Shown here piece by piece: positions 15,468 to 23,733 of a stretch of DNA of 64,000 bases. The first letter of the stretch is position 1; each line of letters opens with the position of its first letter. Source of the stretch: Larkinella humicola (lineage in GTDB: Bacteria; Bacteroidota; Bacteroidia; Cytophagales; Spirosomataceae). The stretch is from the NCBI RefSeq assembly GCF_008727875.1, contig NZ_VTWS01000002.1:434001-498000 (forward strand), written 5' to 3'. The position numbers were made by a program, and so were the translations under genes. The notes under the pieces were generated by a model that was not told the origin of the DNA, did no database searches, and was given only the letters and a program-made list of their open reading frames with translations.

Positions 15468-17402
15468 ATGTACGCTCCTTCCCTGATTCGGTACGGCCAG
15501 ACCGAGCCGCTGCCGGAACCCCGTATGCTCCGCGCCGGACCGCTGACGATGCAGTATGAACACGGTTTTCTCCGGTATATCCGCCTGGGCAACCACGAAG
15601 TTCTCCGCCTGATCTACCACGCCGTCCGCGACCCCAACTGGGCCACGGCCCCGATGGTGATCGAAGACGAAATCATTGACCAACAGACCGATTCGTTTCA
15701 CGTTCGCTATACGAGCGTTTGCCAAAATGAGACTGTCCACCTGCGCTGGCAATGCGAAATCATCGGCGAACCGGACGGAACAATCCAATTCAATATCGAC
15801 GGTGAAGCCCTCGCCGACTTCCAGCGCAACCGCGCCGGTTTCTGCATCCTGCATCCCATTCCCGAATGTGCCGGCCAACCCTGTACCCTTACGCACCCCG
15901 ACGGCAGCCAGACCGTTGCTCCATTTCCGGAAGGCATCAGCCCCCACCAGCCGTTTCTGAACATTCGGGAAATGCAGTGGCCGATTTCCAACGACGGCTC
16001 GGCGGTTTTGTGGTTTGTGGGCGATGTGTTCGAAACCGAAGACCAGCGCAACTGGACCGATGCTTCGTATAAAACGTATTGTACGCCCCTTTCGCGTGCG
16101 TTTCCGGTACTGCTTCAAACCGGTGATACCATCCAGCAGTCGGTTGAACTTCGTCTGGTCGGTTCGTTTGCCAACCCGCTGGATGTTGAACCCAATCCTT
16201 CCGAAACCGCTCTTGGCTTTGAGTCCAAAACGCTTCCTCTGCCCGTCATCGGGCTGGGCGCCAACCCGGAAGCATTGACGGATTCGGCGGTGCACCTGCT
16301 CAAAGCAGCCCGCTTCCATCACCTGCGCGTGGAGGTTAACTTTCAGCACCACGACTGGCACGGAACTTTCCGGAAAGCCGTCGGCGATGCGGTTTTGCTG
16401 GATTTAAAGCTCGAACTGGTTTTGATTTTCAACCAGTTGGCCAATTATGAGCTGTACAGTTTTTTGAAAGAACCGGTCGAGCCGTCGCTGGTCTATTCCG
16501 TAACGATTCTCAGTAATTTTGCCAAATCGACCCCGGCGACGCTGCTGCATGAAGTGACGTCGCCCATTCGTCAGGCTTTTCCCGATGCGCAGATCGGGGC
16601 CGGAACCAACGCTTTTTTTGTGGCCGTCAACCGGCAAACGCCACCACTCGAAACCGTCGATTTTCTCAGCTACGCCATCAGCCCACAAGCCCACGCGGTC
16701 GATCATCTGACGTTGATGGAAAATACCACGGCCCAACCCGACACCGTCCGGGATGCCCGGCACTGGACGCCGAACGTTCACGTTTCGCCCGTTACACTGC
16801 GACCTCGTTTTAATCCCGACGCAACCAGCGACGATGCCGATTCTACGAACAATCAGATGCCTTTTTCAACGGATCCCCGGCAAATGGCGCTGTTCGGAGC
16901 CGCCTGGACGCTGGCCAGTTTAAAAGGGTTGATTCAGGCCGAAGCGCGTTCCGTTACCTATTACGAAACCGTAGGTGAAGAGGGGATTATTCAGGGCGAT
17001 TTCCCGTCGGCTTACCCCAACCAGTTCGTTGCCGAAGCCGGTATGGTTTTTCCGTTGTACTGGATCTTTCGATTCGTGAACGGTTTTCGGGAAGGCAGGG
17101 TGATGCCGACCACCAGCAGCCAGCCGTTGAAGGTCGAAGCGCTCTGTCTGCAAAAGGACAACAAAGCGGTTTTGATCCTGGCCAATCTGACCGATGAACC
17201 GCAAACGGTTTCTGCTCCGATTACCCGAACAGTCGTCGTACGGACGCTGGACGAATCCTCATTCAGGAAAGCCTGTTTTTCGCCGGAATCCTTTCGGGAA
17301 GCGTCGGGCGAAAGCCTCATTCCTGAGAATGAAGAGCTGTTGCGGTTTAGCTTACCCCCGTACGCAACGGTTTTTGCGGAATGGGAAATCAGGGCCGTTT
17401 AA
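15468..17402 (+). CDS. D-apionate-lactonase-like protein
   Basis: A 644-residue soluble protein with no signal peptide. It resembles the ApnL family (D-apionate lactonase of apiose breakdown): LRAGPLTMQYEHGFLRYIRLGNHEVLRLIYHAVRD near the start, RNRAGFCILHPIPECAG, ISPHQPFLNIREMQW, and FETEDQRNWTDASYKTYCTPL in the middle. The assignment rests on recalled motif patterns and is moderate. No other gene of apiose catabolism (apionate oxidase, decarboxylase or dehydrogenase of that pathway) is recognised here, though a Gfo/Idh/MocA oxidoreductase lies 5 kb upstream. The C-terminal 150 residues look like a beta-sandwich. It follows a Rossmann protein after three bases, and a good terminator comes directly after its stop. 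Confidence 0.55.
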   Translation: MYAPSLIRYGQTEPLPEPRMLRAGPLTMQYEHGFLRYIRLGNHEVLRLIYHAVRDPNWATAPMVIEDEIIDQQTDSFHVRYTSVCQNETVHLRWQCEIIGEPDGTIQFNIDGEALADFQRNRAGFCILHPIPECAGQPCTLTHPDGSQTVAPFPEGISPHQPFLNIREMQWPISNDGSAVLWFVGDVFETEDQRNWTDASYKTYCTPLSRAFPVLLQTGDTIQQSVELRLVGSFANPLDVEPNPSETALGFESKTLPLPVIGLGANPEALTDSAVHLLKAARFHHLRVEVNFQHHDWHGTFRKAVGDAVLLDLKLELVLIFNQLANYELYSFLKEPVEPSLVYSVTILSNFAKSTPATLLHEVTSPIRQAFPDAQIGAGTNAFFVAVNRQTPPLETVDFLSYAISPQAHAVDHLTLMENTTAQPDTVRDARHWTPNVHVSPVTLRPRFNPDATSDDADSTNNQMPFSTDPRQMALFGAAWTLASLKGLIQAEARSVTYYETVGEEGIIQGDFPSAYPNQFVAEAGMVFPLYWIFRFVNGFREGRVMPTTSSQPLKVEALCLQKDNKAVLILANLTDEPQTVSAPITRTVVVRTLDESSFRKACFSPESFREASGESLIPENEELLRFSLPPYATVFAEWEIRAV

Positions 17403-17406
17403 TGTT

Positions 17407-17443
17407 CAGCCCACGATTGTAATCGTGGGCTGGTATATTTTTT
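17407..17443 (+). terminator. Intrinsic terminator after the apionate-lactonase-like gene
   Basis: Arms 17407-17418 and 17421-17432 pair perfectly over 12 bases (CAGCCCACGATT and complement), followed by a T-rich run (TATATTTTTT). It starts four bases after the stop codon. The arm word CAGCCCACG recurs in the susD-sulfatase gap near 62.3 kb. Confidence 0.8.
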
Positions 17444-17481
17444 CAGACTAGCCAATTGACCCTGAGCTGTTTTTCGGTTTA

Positions 17482-18723
17482 TCAAAACGCATTTACAATT
17501 TCCGCCAGCGAAACGCCCAGCCATTGCCGCGCCATTTTGTCGAGTTGCGGCTCATCGCCCTGGAAGTGCAGCGTCGTGTGCGTATGCGTCAGGCGACCAC
17601 CGGGCGCGAGCGCAGCAGCGGGCGATGAGCTTTCCAGTTCGTAGAATTTTCCCATCTGCGGCTGGCCCGGTTTCATCGGCCCGTCGTTGTAAGCGTTGGC
17701 AACATCCCCCACATACGGTTCTTTCTGAATTTCCCAGGCCGAATTGACGTAGTCGCGGTTGGACGGATCGAACGTAAACGTGACCAGCGTGAGGGTTTGG
17801 GAACCGGGATCGTAGCTGCCGAGCCGGTTTTTGACGCGGGCGGGCGGCACCCCGATTTTGCCGCGCGCATTGGCATCGGCCTTAAAGAAAGCCACGCTGT
17901 CGTTCACCACCAGCCGCGATGCCGGTATTTTACCAAAATAGCTATCGTTGATGGCCTGCCCATTCCCGATCTGAAAGGGCACCACAATCGTAGCTTCCGG
18001 CGACGCGTTGAACATGCCCAGAATCCAGACCGACAACAGCCCTTTTTCTTTCGTCCAGGGCTCTTTTCCGGTATTGATCAGGGTATTGTCGGATTCGACC
18101 CCCACGATCTTCAGCGAGTCGTTTAAAGACGCACCCGTTGCGCCCAGAATCTGGCTAATCTGCTCTGCGCCCAACAGCCGGACTTCACGCTCCACGCCGA
18201 CACTGAACTTTGTCCCGGAATAATTCATCAGTTCAAAGGCTTTCGTAAACCGGGCCGAACGCTCATCTTTCGACGCCAGCACGAACGGTTCGGAGTCGAT
18301 GGCTGCGGGCGTTTGCCAGTCGTCACCGGTAAATTTTGCACCCGGTTTGAAATAAATGGCAAATTGTCCGCCCTCCGGCCCAAGCCAGAACCGGTCTTCT
18401 CCGCCAAACGCATTCATGTGCGGCAGTACTTTCCCCGACTGAATCAGTTCGCGGTTAATCCAGCCGTAGCTCGTTTCGCCATCGGCGGTGCTGGTCATGA
18501 TCCGTCCCTGATACGCCGGACAGATAAGAACCTGTGATTTACCATCTTGAAGGGTCACTAAATCGGGGTGGTATTGTTGGAGGAAGGCTGCGTCGGAAGC
18601 AAACATACGGGTTTGGGTGGTATCGGTTGGGGATGCTTTTTCTTCGCTGGAAGAGGTGGATTGGCAGGACAGCGCGCCCGCCAGGAAGGGTAAAACTACC
18701 CAAAGACTCACTTTTTTCATCAT
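17482..18723 (-). CDS. DUF6786-like lipoprotein
   Basis: A 413-residue lipoprotein: the signal peptide MMKKVSLWVVLPFLAGALSC ends in a lipobox with cysteine at residue 20, followed by a serine/glutamate linker (QSTSSSEEKASPTD). The body contains YQGRIMTSTADGETSYGWINRELI, NAFGGEDRFWLGPEGGQFAIYF and WEIQKEPYVGDVANAYNDGP, a pattern I associate with DUF6786, a family resembling the galactose-mutarotase-like beta-sandwich. A sugar-binding role is possible but unproven. The start may be the second methionine (18720). The gene converges on the apionate-lactonase-like gene and could be part of the same carbohydrate-related island. Confidence 0.65.
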   Translation of the reverse strand: MMKKVSLWVVLPFLAGALSCQSTSSSEEKASPTDTTQTRMFASDAAFLQQYHPDLVTLQDGKSQVLICPAYQGRIMTSTADGETSYGWINRELIQSGKVLPHMNAFGGEDRFWLGPEGGQFAIYFKPGAKFTGDDWQTPAAIDSEPFVLASKDERSARFTKAFELMNYSGTKFSVGVEREVRLLGAEQISQILGATGASLNDSLKIVGVESDNTLINTGKEPWTKEKGLLSVWILGMFNASPEATIVVPFQIGNGQAINDSYFGKIPASRLVVNDSVAFFKADANARGKIGVPPARVKNRLGSYDPGSQTLTLVTFTFDPSNRDYVNSAWEIQKEPYVGDVANAYNDGPMKPGQPQMGKFYELESSSPAAALAPGGRLTHTHTTLHFQGDEPQLDKMARQWLGVSLAEIVNAF

Positions 18724-18806
18724 TTGGCTTAGGAATCGTCAGAATTTTCCGAAATTAACCACTTCTTATTCACTTCCCGAAAACCTCATTTAATCTTTCT
18801 CCGAAC

Positions 18807-19247
18807 ATGACCTTCGAGGCAACCATTCGCCCGGCTGATTATCAGGATGTTGGAACGCTTTACCGTTTCATTTGCGAACTGGAAGAAACCCAACTCAATG
18901 CGGTGGCGTTTCGGGCGGTATTTCAACGGAACCTTACCGACAAACGGGTGCATTATTTAGTCGCGGAAATCAACGAAGATATAGTCGGTTTCATTAGCTG
19001 CCACGTGCAATACCTGCTGCATCATACCGGCAAAGTGGGCGAAATTCAGGAGTTGTACGTGATGCCGGAATACCGCAACCAGCAGATTGGCCGCCAACTC
19101 GTGGCCGCGATGGAACAACTGGCAGAAGCCCACGGGTTTGTCAATCTCGAAGTGACGGCCAACCAGAAACGGACACACACGCACCGGTTTTACCAGCAAC
19201 TAACGTTCCGGCCCTCGCATTTCAAGTTTGTGAAGGAGTTTCAGTAG
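18807..19247 (+). CDS. GNAT-family N-acetyltransferase
   Basis: A 146-residue acetyltransferase covering a full GNAT fold. Motif A is clear: VGEIQELYVMPEYRNQQIGRQLVAAM, where RNQQIG is the acetyl-CoA pyrophosphate loop. The C-terminal part FVNLEVTANQKRTHTHRFYQQLTF corresponds to motif B with the usual tyrosine. The substrate is unknown; the shape suits a small amine or an amino acid. It converges on the primase-like gene with an imperfect GC-rich stem between them. Confidence 0.9.
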   Translation: MTFEATIRPADYQDVGTLYRFICELEETQLNAVAFRAVFQRNLTDKRVHYLVAEINEDIVGFISCHVQYLLHHTGKVGEIQELYVMPEYRNQQIGRQLVAAMEQLAEAHGFVNLEVTANQKRTHTHRFYQQLTFRPSHFKFVKEFQ

Positions 19248-19261
19248 GACGACCCTCCACT

Positions 19262-19335
19262 TACGCCCCGTTCCCCTAAAGGGAACTTAGACGCTCCAGA
19301 TGCAAAAAGTCCCCTTTAGGGGATTTAGGGGCGGC
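19262..19335. terminator. Imperfect stem between convergent genes
   Basis: The left side (about 19264-19289) and the right side (about 19307-19334) pair imperfectly around CGCCCC and TCCCCTAAAGGGA. Each side also contains its own small palindrome. It lies between two convergent stop codons (19247 and 19354) and probably works in both directions. Confidence 0.55.
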
Positions 19336-19353
19336 AGAAGTAGATCGGCTCTC

Positions 19354-20412
19354 CTACTCCCGTTTCGAGAAATAGTCATTCACGTCTTTGTAGCCTTCTT
19401 TCACCGTTTTGGTGCGGGTTGAAATACGGTATTGGCTGAACAAATCGCCGTATTCGCGGGCGGCTTTCTGTCCGGCGGCATCGTTGTCGAAGTAAAAACA
19501 CACCTCGAACCGTCGGAAGAGTTTCATCCATTCCCGTTTGAACATCGTCGCGCTGCCCAGACTAACGGCGGGCATGCCTTCCTGCATCAGTGTCATGCAG
19601 TCCAGCGCGCCTTCGGTGACGTACAGCGTCTGACCGGTTTTGATCAGGTCGGTAACATCCGCATTGAACAACTCGACCGGAACACCACTCAAAAACTGAT
19701 ACCGGGATACGGTTTCGGACGGGTTTCGGATCACCCGGCCCTGTAAATAAACGATGTGGTTCTTTCGGTAGTAGGGAATAATGATCGGATGCCGGTAAAA
19801 AATCAGGTTGCCTTTTTCGTTGAACAACCCGCATTCCTGCAAATCCGGCAAGGTGTAGGTCCTTCGCAGATACGCCTGTGCCGCCTGGTAATCATTGACG
19901 ATAAACAGGCGAAACTTTCGCAAGGTGGTTTCTGAAAATCCGCGACCGACTAAATACTGCCAGGCTTCCTCCCGCACCACATTGGCGGGTTGCAACGCAC
20001 AAATCCGTTGGAAATCCTCGTAAATCGTGCTGTGCAGCGGTTGGTAGACGTAGGAATTCGTATCAGACGGTAAGGCCATTCTCGTCGGTTTGGCAGAAAT
20101 CGGTGTCTGTATTTTATTCAGATGGCCTTTCTTATATAGCTCCGGCTTATAATCGGGCAGGTAATTGAACGCCAGTTCGTGCATGGCCGCCGTATATTCC
20201 AGCTTGGCAACTCCGGCGTAGAAGTTAATGACGTCCCCGTGTTTGCCGCATCCGAAGCAGTGATACGAGTTGTTTTGCGGATAAATGACCAGCGACGGCG
20301 TTTTTTCGGCATGAAACGGACACACGATCTTGCGGTTTTCGTGCAGTTCATACCCCAAATCCGTTACAACGCGGACGATGTCGATGGTACGGGTTTGCGT
20401 GAGCAGATCCAT
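19354..20412 (-). CDS. Short DnaG-like primase (CHC2 zinc finger plus Toprim)
   Basis: A 352-residue primase-like protein. The zinc finger at about residues 31-55 has cysteine 31, histidine 34, and the CFGC pair at 52-55 (CPFH ... HCFGCGKHGDVINF). A Toprim domain follows at about 255-330, with LYVTEGALDCMTLM (catalytic glutamate) and VCFYFDNDAAGQKAA (DxD-type metal site). A full chromosomal DnaG has about 600-650 residues and ends in a helicase-binding domain that is missing here. The form is typical of plasmids, phages and conjugative elements, but no other mobile gene is nearby. It stands alone behind the atp operon terminator. Confidence 0.85.
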   Translation of the reverse strand: MDLLTQTRTIDIVRVVTDLGYELHENRKIVCPFHAEKTPSLVIYPQNNSYHCFGCGKHGDVINFYAGVAKLEYTAAMHELAFNYLPDYKPELYKKGHLNKIQTPISAKPTRMALPSDTNSYVYQPLHSTIYEDFQRICALQPANVVREEAWQYLVGRGFSETTLRKFRLFIVNDYQAAQAYLRRTYTLPDLQECGLFNEKGNLIFYRHPIIIPYYRKNHIVYLQGRVIRNPSETVSRYQFLSGVPVELFNADVTDLIKTGQTLYVTEGALDCMTLMQEGMPAVSLGSATMFKREWMKLFRRFEVCFYFDNDAAGQKAAREYGDLFSQYRISTRTKTVKEGYKDVNDYFSKRE

Positions 20413-20438
20413 TTAGTAACCGTTTGACCCTGCATGTT

Positions 20439-20490
20439 AACAAAAAAACCGGACATCGAAGCAGATGCTTTGATGTCCGGTTTTTTTGTT
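20439..20490. terminator. Bidirectional terminator after atpH
   Basis: Arms 20439-20457 and 20472-20490 are perfect reverse complements (19 bases), extended by four more pairs with one G/T toward a six-base loop. A-runs on one side and T-runs on the other give U-tracts in both directions. It ends the atp operon (atpH stop at 20585) ahead of the primase-like gene. Confidence 0.85.
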
Positions 20491-20499
20491 TTAGAGTAA

Positions 20500-20580
20500 A
20501 GAAGTAAGATGTGAGAGAAAAGACTTAACCGCTCAGGTGGTATTTGTCTTACTTCTCTTGTCTAATCTCTTTTATCTCAA
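20500..20580. repeat. Imperfect inverted repeat next to the atpH stop
   Basis: The stretch between the terminator and the atpH stop has the words GTAAAGAAGTAAGA and GTCTTACTTCTC facing each other, with further GAGA and TCTC words. Pairing is imperfect. It resembles the gap at 28.79-28.88 kb, which uses GAGACAAAAGAG-like words. Confidence 0.4.
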
Positions 20581-20584
20581 AAAA

Positions 20585-21121
20585 TCAATTCAGGAAGCTC
20601 AACCGCAGTTCAGCCAGTTGGTTGCGAATCGACGCATCGATCTGGCGGTCACCGATCCGGAGAATATACCCGCCGATCAGCTTCGGATCAATGGTTTCTT
20701 CGAGTTCGATTTGCTTTCCGGTTTCTTTGGCAACGACATCGATAAACTGCTTCCGAATTTCGTCTGTCAGCGGTATCGTCGTTGTCACCTGAATCTTCTG
20801 GATGCCTTTCAATTCATTGTACTGCCGGACGAATTCGGTAGCGATGCTATCCATAATTCCTTCCCGGTTTTTCTTCGAAATGATGTTGAAGATCGTAAAC
20901 GAAAGGGGATCGACACGGCTTTCAAAGATCGCCCGCAAAACGTTTAGTTTCTTCTCATGACGCAAAATCGGGCTTTTCAGGGCCAGCATCAGGTCGCGGT
21001 TTTTACGAACCACGTCGCTGAAAAACAACATATCTTTGTACACCTCTTCGACCTTCTGCTTCTCTTTCGCGAGGTCGATCAGCGATTTAGCGTATCGGAA
21101 TGCTACTGTAGACTCTGCCAT
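20585..21121 (-). CDS. atpH: ATP synthase F1 delta subunit
   Basis: The delta subunit (OSCP in mitochondria) joins the F1 head to the peripheral b stalk. It has 178 residues, as expected. The N-terminal ESTVAFRYAKSLIDLAKEKQKVEEVYKDML is the usual helical domain start. The C-terminal motif LTDEIRKQFIDVVAKETGKQIELEETIDPKLIGGYILRIGDRQIDASIRNQL (about residues 120-170) contains the GG.xxxxGD..xD signature. It is the last gene of this operon: the next genes expected, atpA and atpG, are absent and a strong terminator follows. A palindromic element with a TTGGCTGACGC half-core lies between it and atpF. Confidence 0.95.
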   Translation of the reverse strand: MAESTVAFRYAKSLIDLAKEKQKVEEVYKDMLFFSDVVRKNRDLMLALKSPILRHEKKLNVLRAIFESRVDPLSFTIFNIISKKNREGIMDSIATEFVRQYNELKGIQKIQVTTTIPLTDEIRKQFIDVVAKETGKQIELEETIDPKLIGGYILRIGDRQIDASIRNQLAELRLSFLN

Positions 21122-21123
21122 CT

Positions 21124-21236
21124 TAGGAGTTAAGAATTAAGAGTTAAGAATTAAGAGTTAAGGCAAAGCCCGGTCAAGTTAAGAGAAAGCAAGCGTCAGC
21201 CAACTCTTCACTCTTCACTCTTCACGCTTAACTTAA
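21124..21236. repeat. Repeat-rich gap between atpF and atpH (core site B)
   Basis: The gap contains four tandem GAGTTAAGAATTAA-like words on the left and three ACTCTTC words on the right. The right half carries GCAAGCGTCAGCCAAC, the complement of the core seen at 9.6 and 44.0 kb. Only short outer arms (21128-21134 with 21227-21233) pair exactly; with G/U pairs a longer RNA stem is possible. The right end touches the atpF stop codon. Confidence 0.6.
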
Positions 21237-21727
21237 TTTAATCGTGCTTCGGCAACCAGACTTTTAACCAGTTCTTCCTGTGATTTCTTATCGCTCAATT
21301 CCTTTTTCAGAATTTTTTCGGCGATATCCAGCGACAATGTGATCACTTCACGCTTCACCTCGGCAACCATGGCCTGGCGTTCGGTCTGCAATTCTTCGCG
21401 GGCTTTCAGAATGATGCGGTTGCCTTCTTCCGTTGCCTTATCGCGTGACTCAGCAATAACGCGGTCGGCGGTTTCTTTGGCTCCCCGCAGAATGGCATCC
21501 CGTTCGGCGCGGGCTTCGGCCAGCAGCTTCTGGTTGTCGGCCTGCAGTTTCGCCATTTCGATCCGGGTTTTTTCGGCCATATCCAGGGCTTTCTGAATAT
21601 CGTCTTCCCGCTCTTTCAGGCTTTCCGTAATCGGTGCCCAGGCAAATTTTGACAGAATGAAATAGAGCAGTCCGAAAACGACCACCATCCAGAATAACAA
21701 CCCAATGTCGGGAATGAGCAGATCCAT
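21233..21727 (-). CDS. atpF: ATP synthase F0 b subunit
   Basis: The b subunit forms the peripheral stalk that holds F1 against rotation. It has 164 residues, with one N-terminal membrane helix (DIGLLFWMVVVFGLLYFILSKFAW). A long charged coiled coil follows: ESLKEREDDIQKALDMAEKTRIEMAKLQADNQKLLAEAR continues with ERDAILRGAKETADRVIAESRDKATEEGNRIILKAREEL. The C-terminus (VITLSLDIAEKILKKELSDKKSQEELV) contacts delta. It lies between atpE and atpH, with sizeable gaps on both sides that each hold a stem-loop. The start at 21727 places the membrane helix at the beginning. Confidence 0.95.
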   Translation of the reverse strand: MDLLIPDIGLLFWMVVVFGLLYFILSKFAWAPITESLKEREDDIQKALDMAEKTRIEMAKLQADNQKLLAEARAERDAILRGAKETADRVIAESRDKATEEGNRIILKAREELQTERQAMVAEVKREVITLSLDIAEKILKKELSDKKSQEELVKSLVAEARLN

Positions 21728-21782
21728 TGACGTACGAAATTAGAATATATAAATACGTTGAATTTCTTTTTTGATTGAAATC

Positions 21783-21816
21783 AGCCCGTCGGCTGACTAA
21801 TTCATACCGACGGGCT
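21783..21816. repeat. Stem-loop between atpE and atpF
   Basis: Arms 21783-21792 and 21807-21816 (AGCCCGTCGG and complement) pair perfectly over ten bases with a 14-base loop. On the minus strand, the direction of the operon, no U-run follows directly, so partial termination or RNA protection is more likely than full termination. Confidence 0.6.
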
Positions 21817-21882
21817 TTTTCCAGTTTTGTGAGTCGTATGCCAACGCCTAATGCAATCAGCGACCCGGATGCGGTTTCCTGG

Positions 21883-22155
<273 letters not shown>

Positions 22156-22197
22156 TTATGGTTAAACAAAAAAATACAAACTAAAAAAAGGTATTCG

Positions 22198-22269
22198 GTT
22201 TACGGTTTTCAGACCCGTCATTTCTCAGGATTTAGCCTCCATTTCGAAGGCCCGGCGTAAACCGTAAAC
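22198..22269. repeat. Inverted repeat between atpB and atpE
   Basis: Arms 22198-22208 (GTTTACGGTTT) and 22259-22269 pair perfectly over 11 bases around a 50-base spacer. The words GGTATTCGGTTTACGG also occur in the 43-bp stem at 9.6 kb. It lies directly before the atpB stop on the operon strand. Confidence 0.55.
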
Positions 22270-22279
22270 TTTATAATAT

Positions 22280-23350
22280 TCAATGCCCGTGATCGGCTTC
22301 GTGACTGTCTTCAATCGCGCTACCGATGTACATCGACGTGAGCAGGGTAAAAATGAACGCTTGCAGGAACGCAACCAGCAATTCGATCAGGTTCATGAAG
22401 AGCGAGAAAACGATAATCAGCGGGCTAACTCCCCAGCCCATCCCGGAACCGCCCAGGTCATTGGCAATGAAAATCAGGCCTAACAAGCTCAGAATGATGA
22501 TGTGGCCCGCTGTGATGTTGGCAAACAACCGCACCATCAGGGAGAACGGTTTCATGAAAACACCCACGATTTCCACCGGAATCATGATCGGCAGCAGCGC
22601 CACCGGCACACCGGTTGGCTTGAAAAGGTGAGCCCAGTAATGCTTGTTTCCGCTCAGGTTGACAATCAGGAAGGTGATTACCGCCAGCGTCATCGTGATG
22701 GCGATGTTGCCGGTTAGGTTGGCACCACCCGGTAGCAGGCCGAGCAGGTTATTGAACAGAATAAAGAAAAACAAAGTCAGCAGGAAGGGCAGGTATTTGG
22801 CGTATTTCGGACCGATGTTCGGTTTGGCAATCTCGTCGCGAACAAACAGAATAACCGGTTCCAGAAACGACTGCAAGCCTTTGGGCGCCTTGCCCCGGTT
22901 TTTCTCGTAGCCTTTCCGAACGGAGAAAAATACAAGTAAAAGCAGAGCCGCACTCAACAGCAGAGAAGCCACGTTTTTCGTGATGGAAAAATCGTAGACT
23001 TTAATCGTCTTGTCAGCCTCGCCGTTGGCACCGGCGCGGTAAATCTTATTGTGCTCCTTTACGTAGCCGTTGTAGTTGGCTTCGTGGGCGAAATGGGAAG
23101 ACGAAAACACGTCCAGACCCTTGTCCTGCGTATACAGAATGACCGGCAAAGGCAGCGTCAACCCGTGTGCAAATTCCCAACCGTGGTCGTCTTTAATGTG
23201 GTGCATGATCATGTCACCCACATTGAATTTCTTCTTTTCCCCGGTTGCGCCGTGGTCGTGATGCTCGTCGTGCTGTGCCGTAACGGCGGCCAACGTGCTC
23301 AAAAACAATACAATACTTAAAAATGCTTTACGAATTAGGAAACGAGACAT
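22280..23350 (-). CDS. atpB: ATP synthase F0 a subunit
   Basis: The a subunit holds the two proton half-channels. The protein has 356 residues, longer than the enterobacterial form because of an N-terminal signal-like helix and a histidine-rich periplasmic extension (TAQHDEHHDHGATGEKKK) that is common in Bacteroidota. The essential arginine lies in KPFSLMVRLFANITAGHIIILSLLG, and the helix LIELLVAFLQAFIFTLLTSMYIG closes the channel. It follows the small membrane gene at 23370-23732 by 19 bases and precedes atpE. Confidence 0.96.
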   Translation of the reverse strand: MSRFLIRKAFLSIVLFLSTLAAVTAQHDEHHDHGATGEKKKFNVGDMIMHHIKDDHGWEFAHGLTLPLPVILYTQDKGLDVFSSSHFAHEANYNGYVKEHNKIYRAGANGEADKTIKVYDFSITKNVASLLLSAALLLLVFFSVRKGYEKNRGKAPKGLQSFLEPVILFVRDEIAKPNIGPKYAKYLPFLLTLFFFILFNNLLGLLPGGANLTGNIAITMTLAVITFLIVNLSGNKHYWAHLFKPTGVPVALLPIMIPVEIVGVFMKPFSLMVRLFANITAGHIIILSLLGLIFIANDLGGSGMGWGVSPLIIVFSLFMNLIELLVAFLQAFIFTLLTSMYIGSAIEDSHEADHGH

Positions 23351-23369
23351 ATGAAGTAAATGGTATATA

Positions 23370-23732
23370 TCACAAACCGCGTCGCAAGTTACGACTCAAA
23401 ATGTAGATTTCAAAGGCTGTATAAAATATATATAGTGCAAGAAAGTCCAGGATGAACAGTTTCACGCCATCGACACCCCGCCACAAAAAGAACCCGACAA
23501 AAACAAGGCACAGAATCAGCCGGGCCACGATGGTCGCCATGTAAAATGGGATGAATTTTTCGCGATTATTCTGAAAACCAACCTCCATCAACCGGTGGAT
23601 CAGAAACGAAATGCTCAGAAAAAAAATCAGCATGAACTTCCAGTAGGGATGTAACCAGCGTTCGGCTCCGTACTGTTCGGCTACAAAAAATACAATTGCA
23701 AGCAGGGCGGTGGCCCCAAGACTCGGGAGCAT
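23370..23732 (-). CDS. Small membrane protein of the F0 operon
   Basis: A 120-residue protein with about four hydrophobic helices: LGATALLAIVFFVAE, WKFMLIFFLSISFLIHRLM, PFYMATIVARLILCLVFVGFFLW and KLFILDFLALYIFYTAFEIYIL. It sits where other operons have atpI. AtpI-type proteins help assemble the c ring or carry magnesium, and such a role is likely here by position, although sequence similarity is too weak for a firm name. The ATG at 23732 follows the atpZ stop by one base. A longer open frame exists upstream, but it overlaps atpZ and codes for an implausible, arginine- and tryptophan-rich sequence. Confidence 0.75.
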   Translation of the reverse strand: MLPSLGATALLAIVFFVAEQYGAERWLHPYWKFMLIFFLSISFLIHRLMEVGFQNNREKFIPFYMATIVARLILCLVFVGFFLWRGVDGVKLFILDFLALYIFYTAFEIYILSRNLRRGL

Positions 23733-23733
23733 A

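Noticed and set aside
19354-20412. Prophage or integrative element around the primase-like gene
   Set aside because: No integrase, relaxase, capsid or repeat boundary is visible in the flanks; both sides are housekeeping genes or terminators.
21124-21236. CRISPR-like tandem repeats between atpF and atpH
   Set aside because: The repeated words are only 7-14 bases and directly adjacent, with no spacers and no cas genes in the window.
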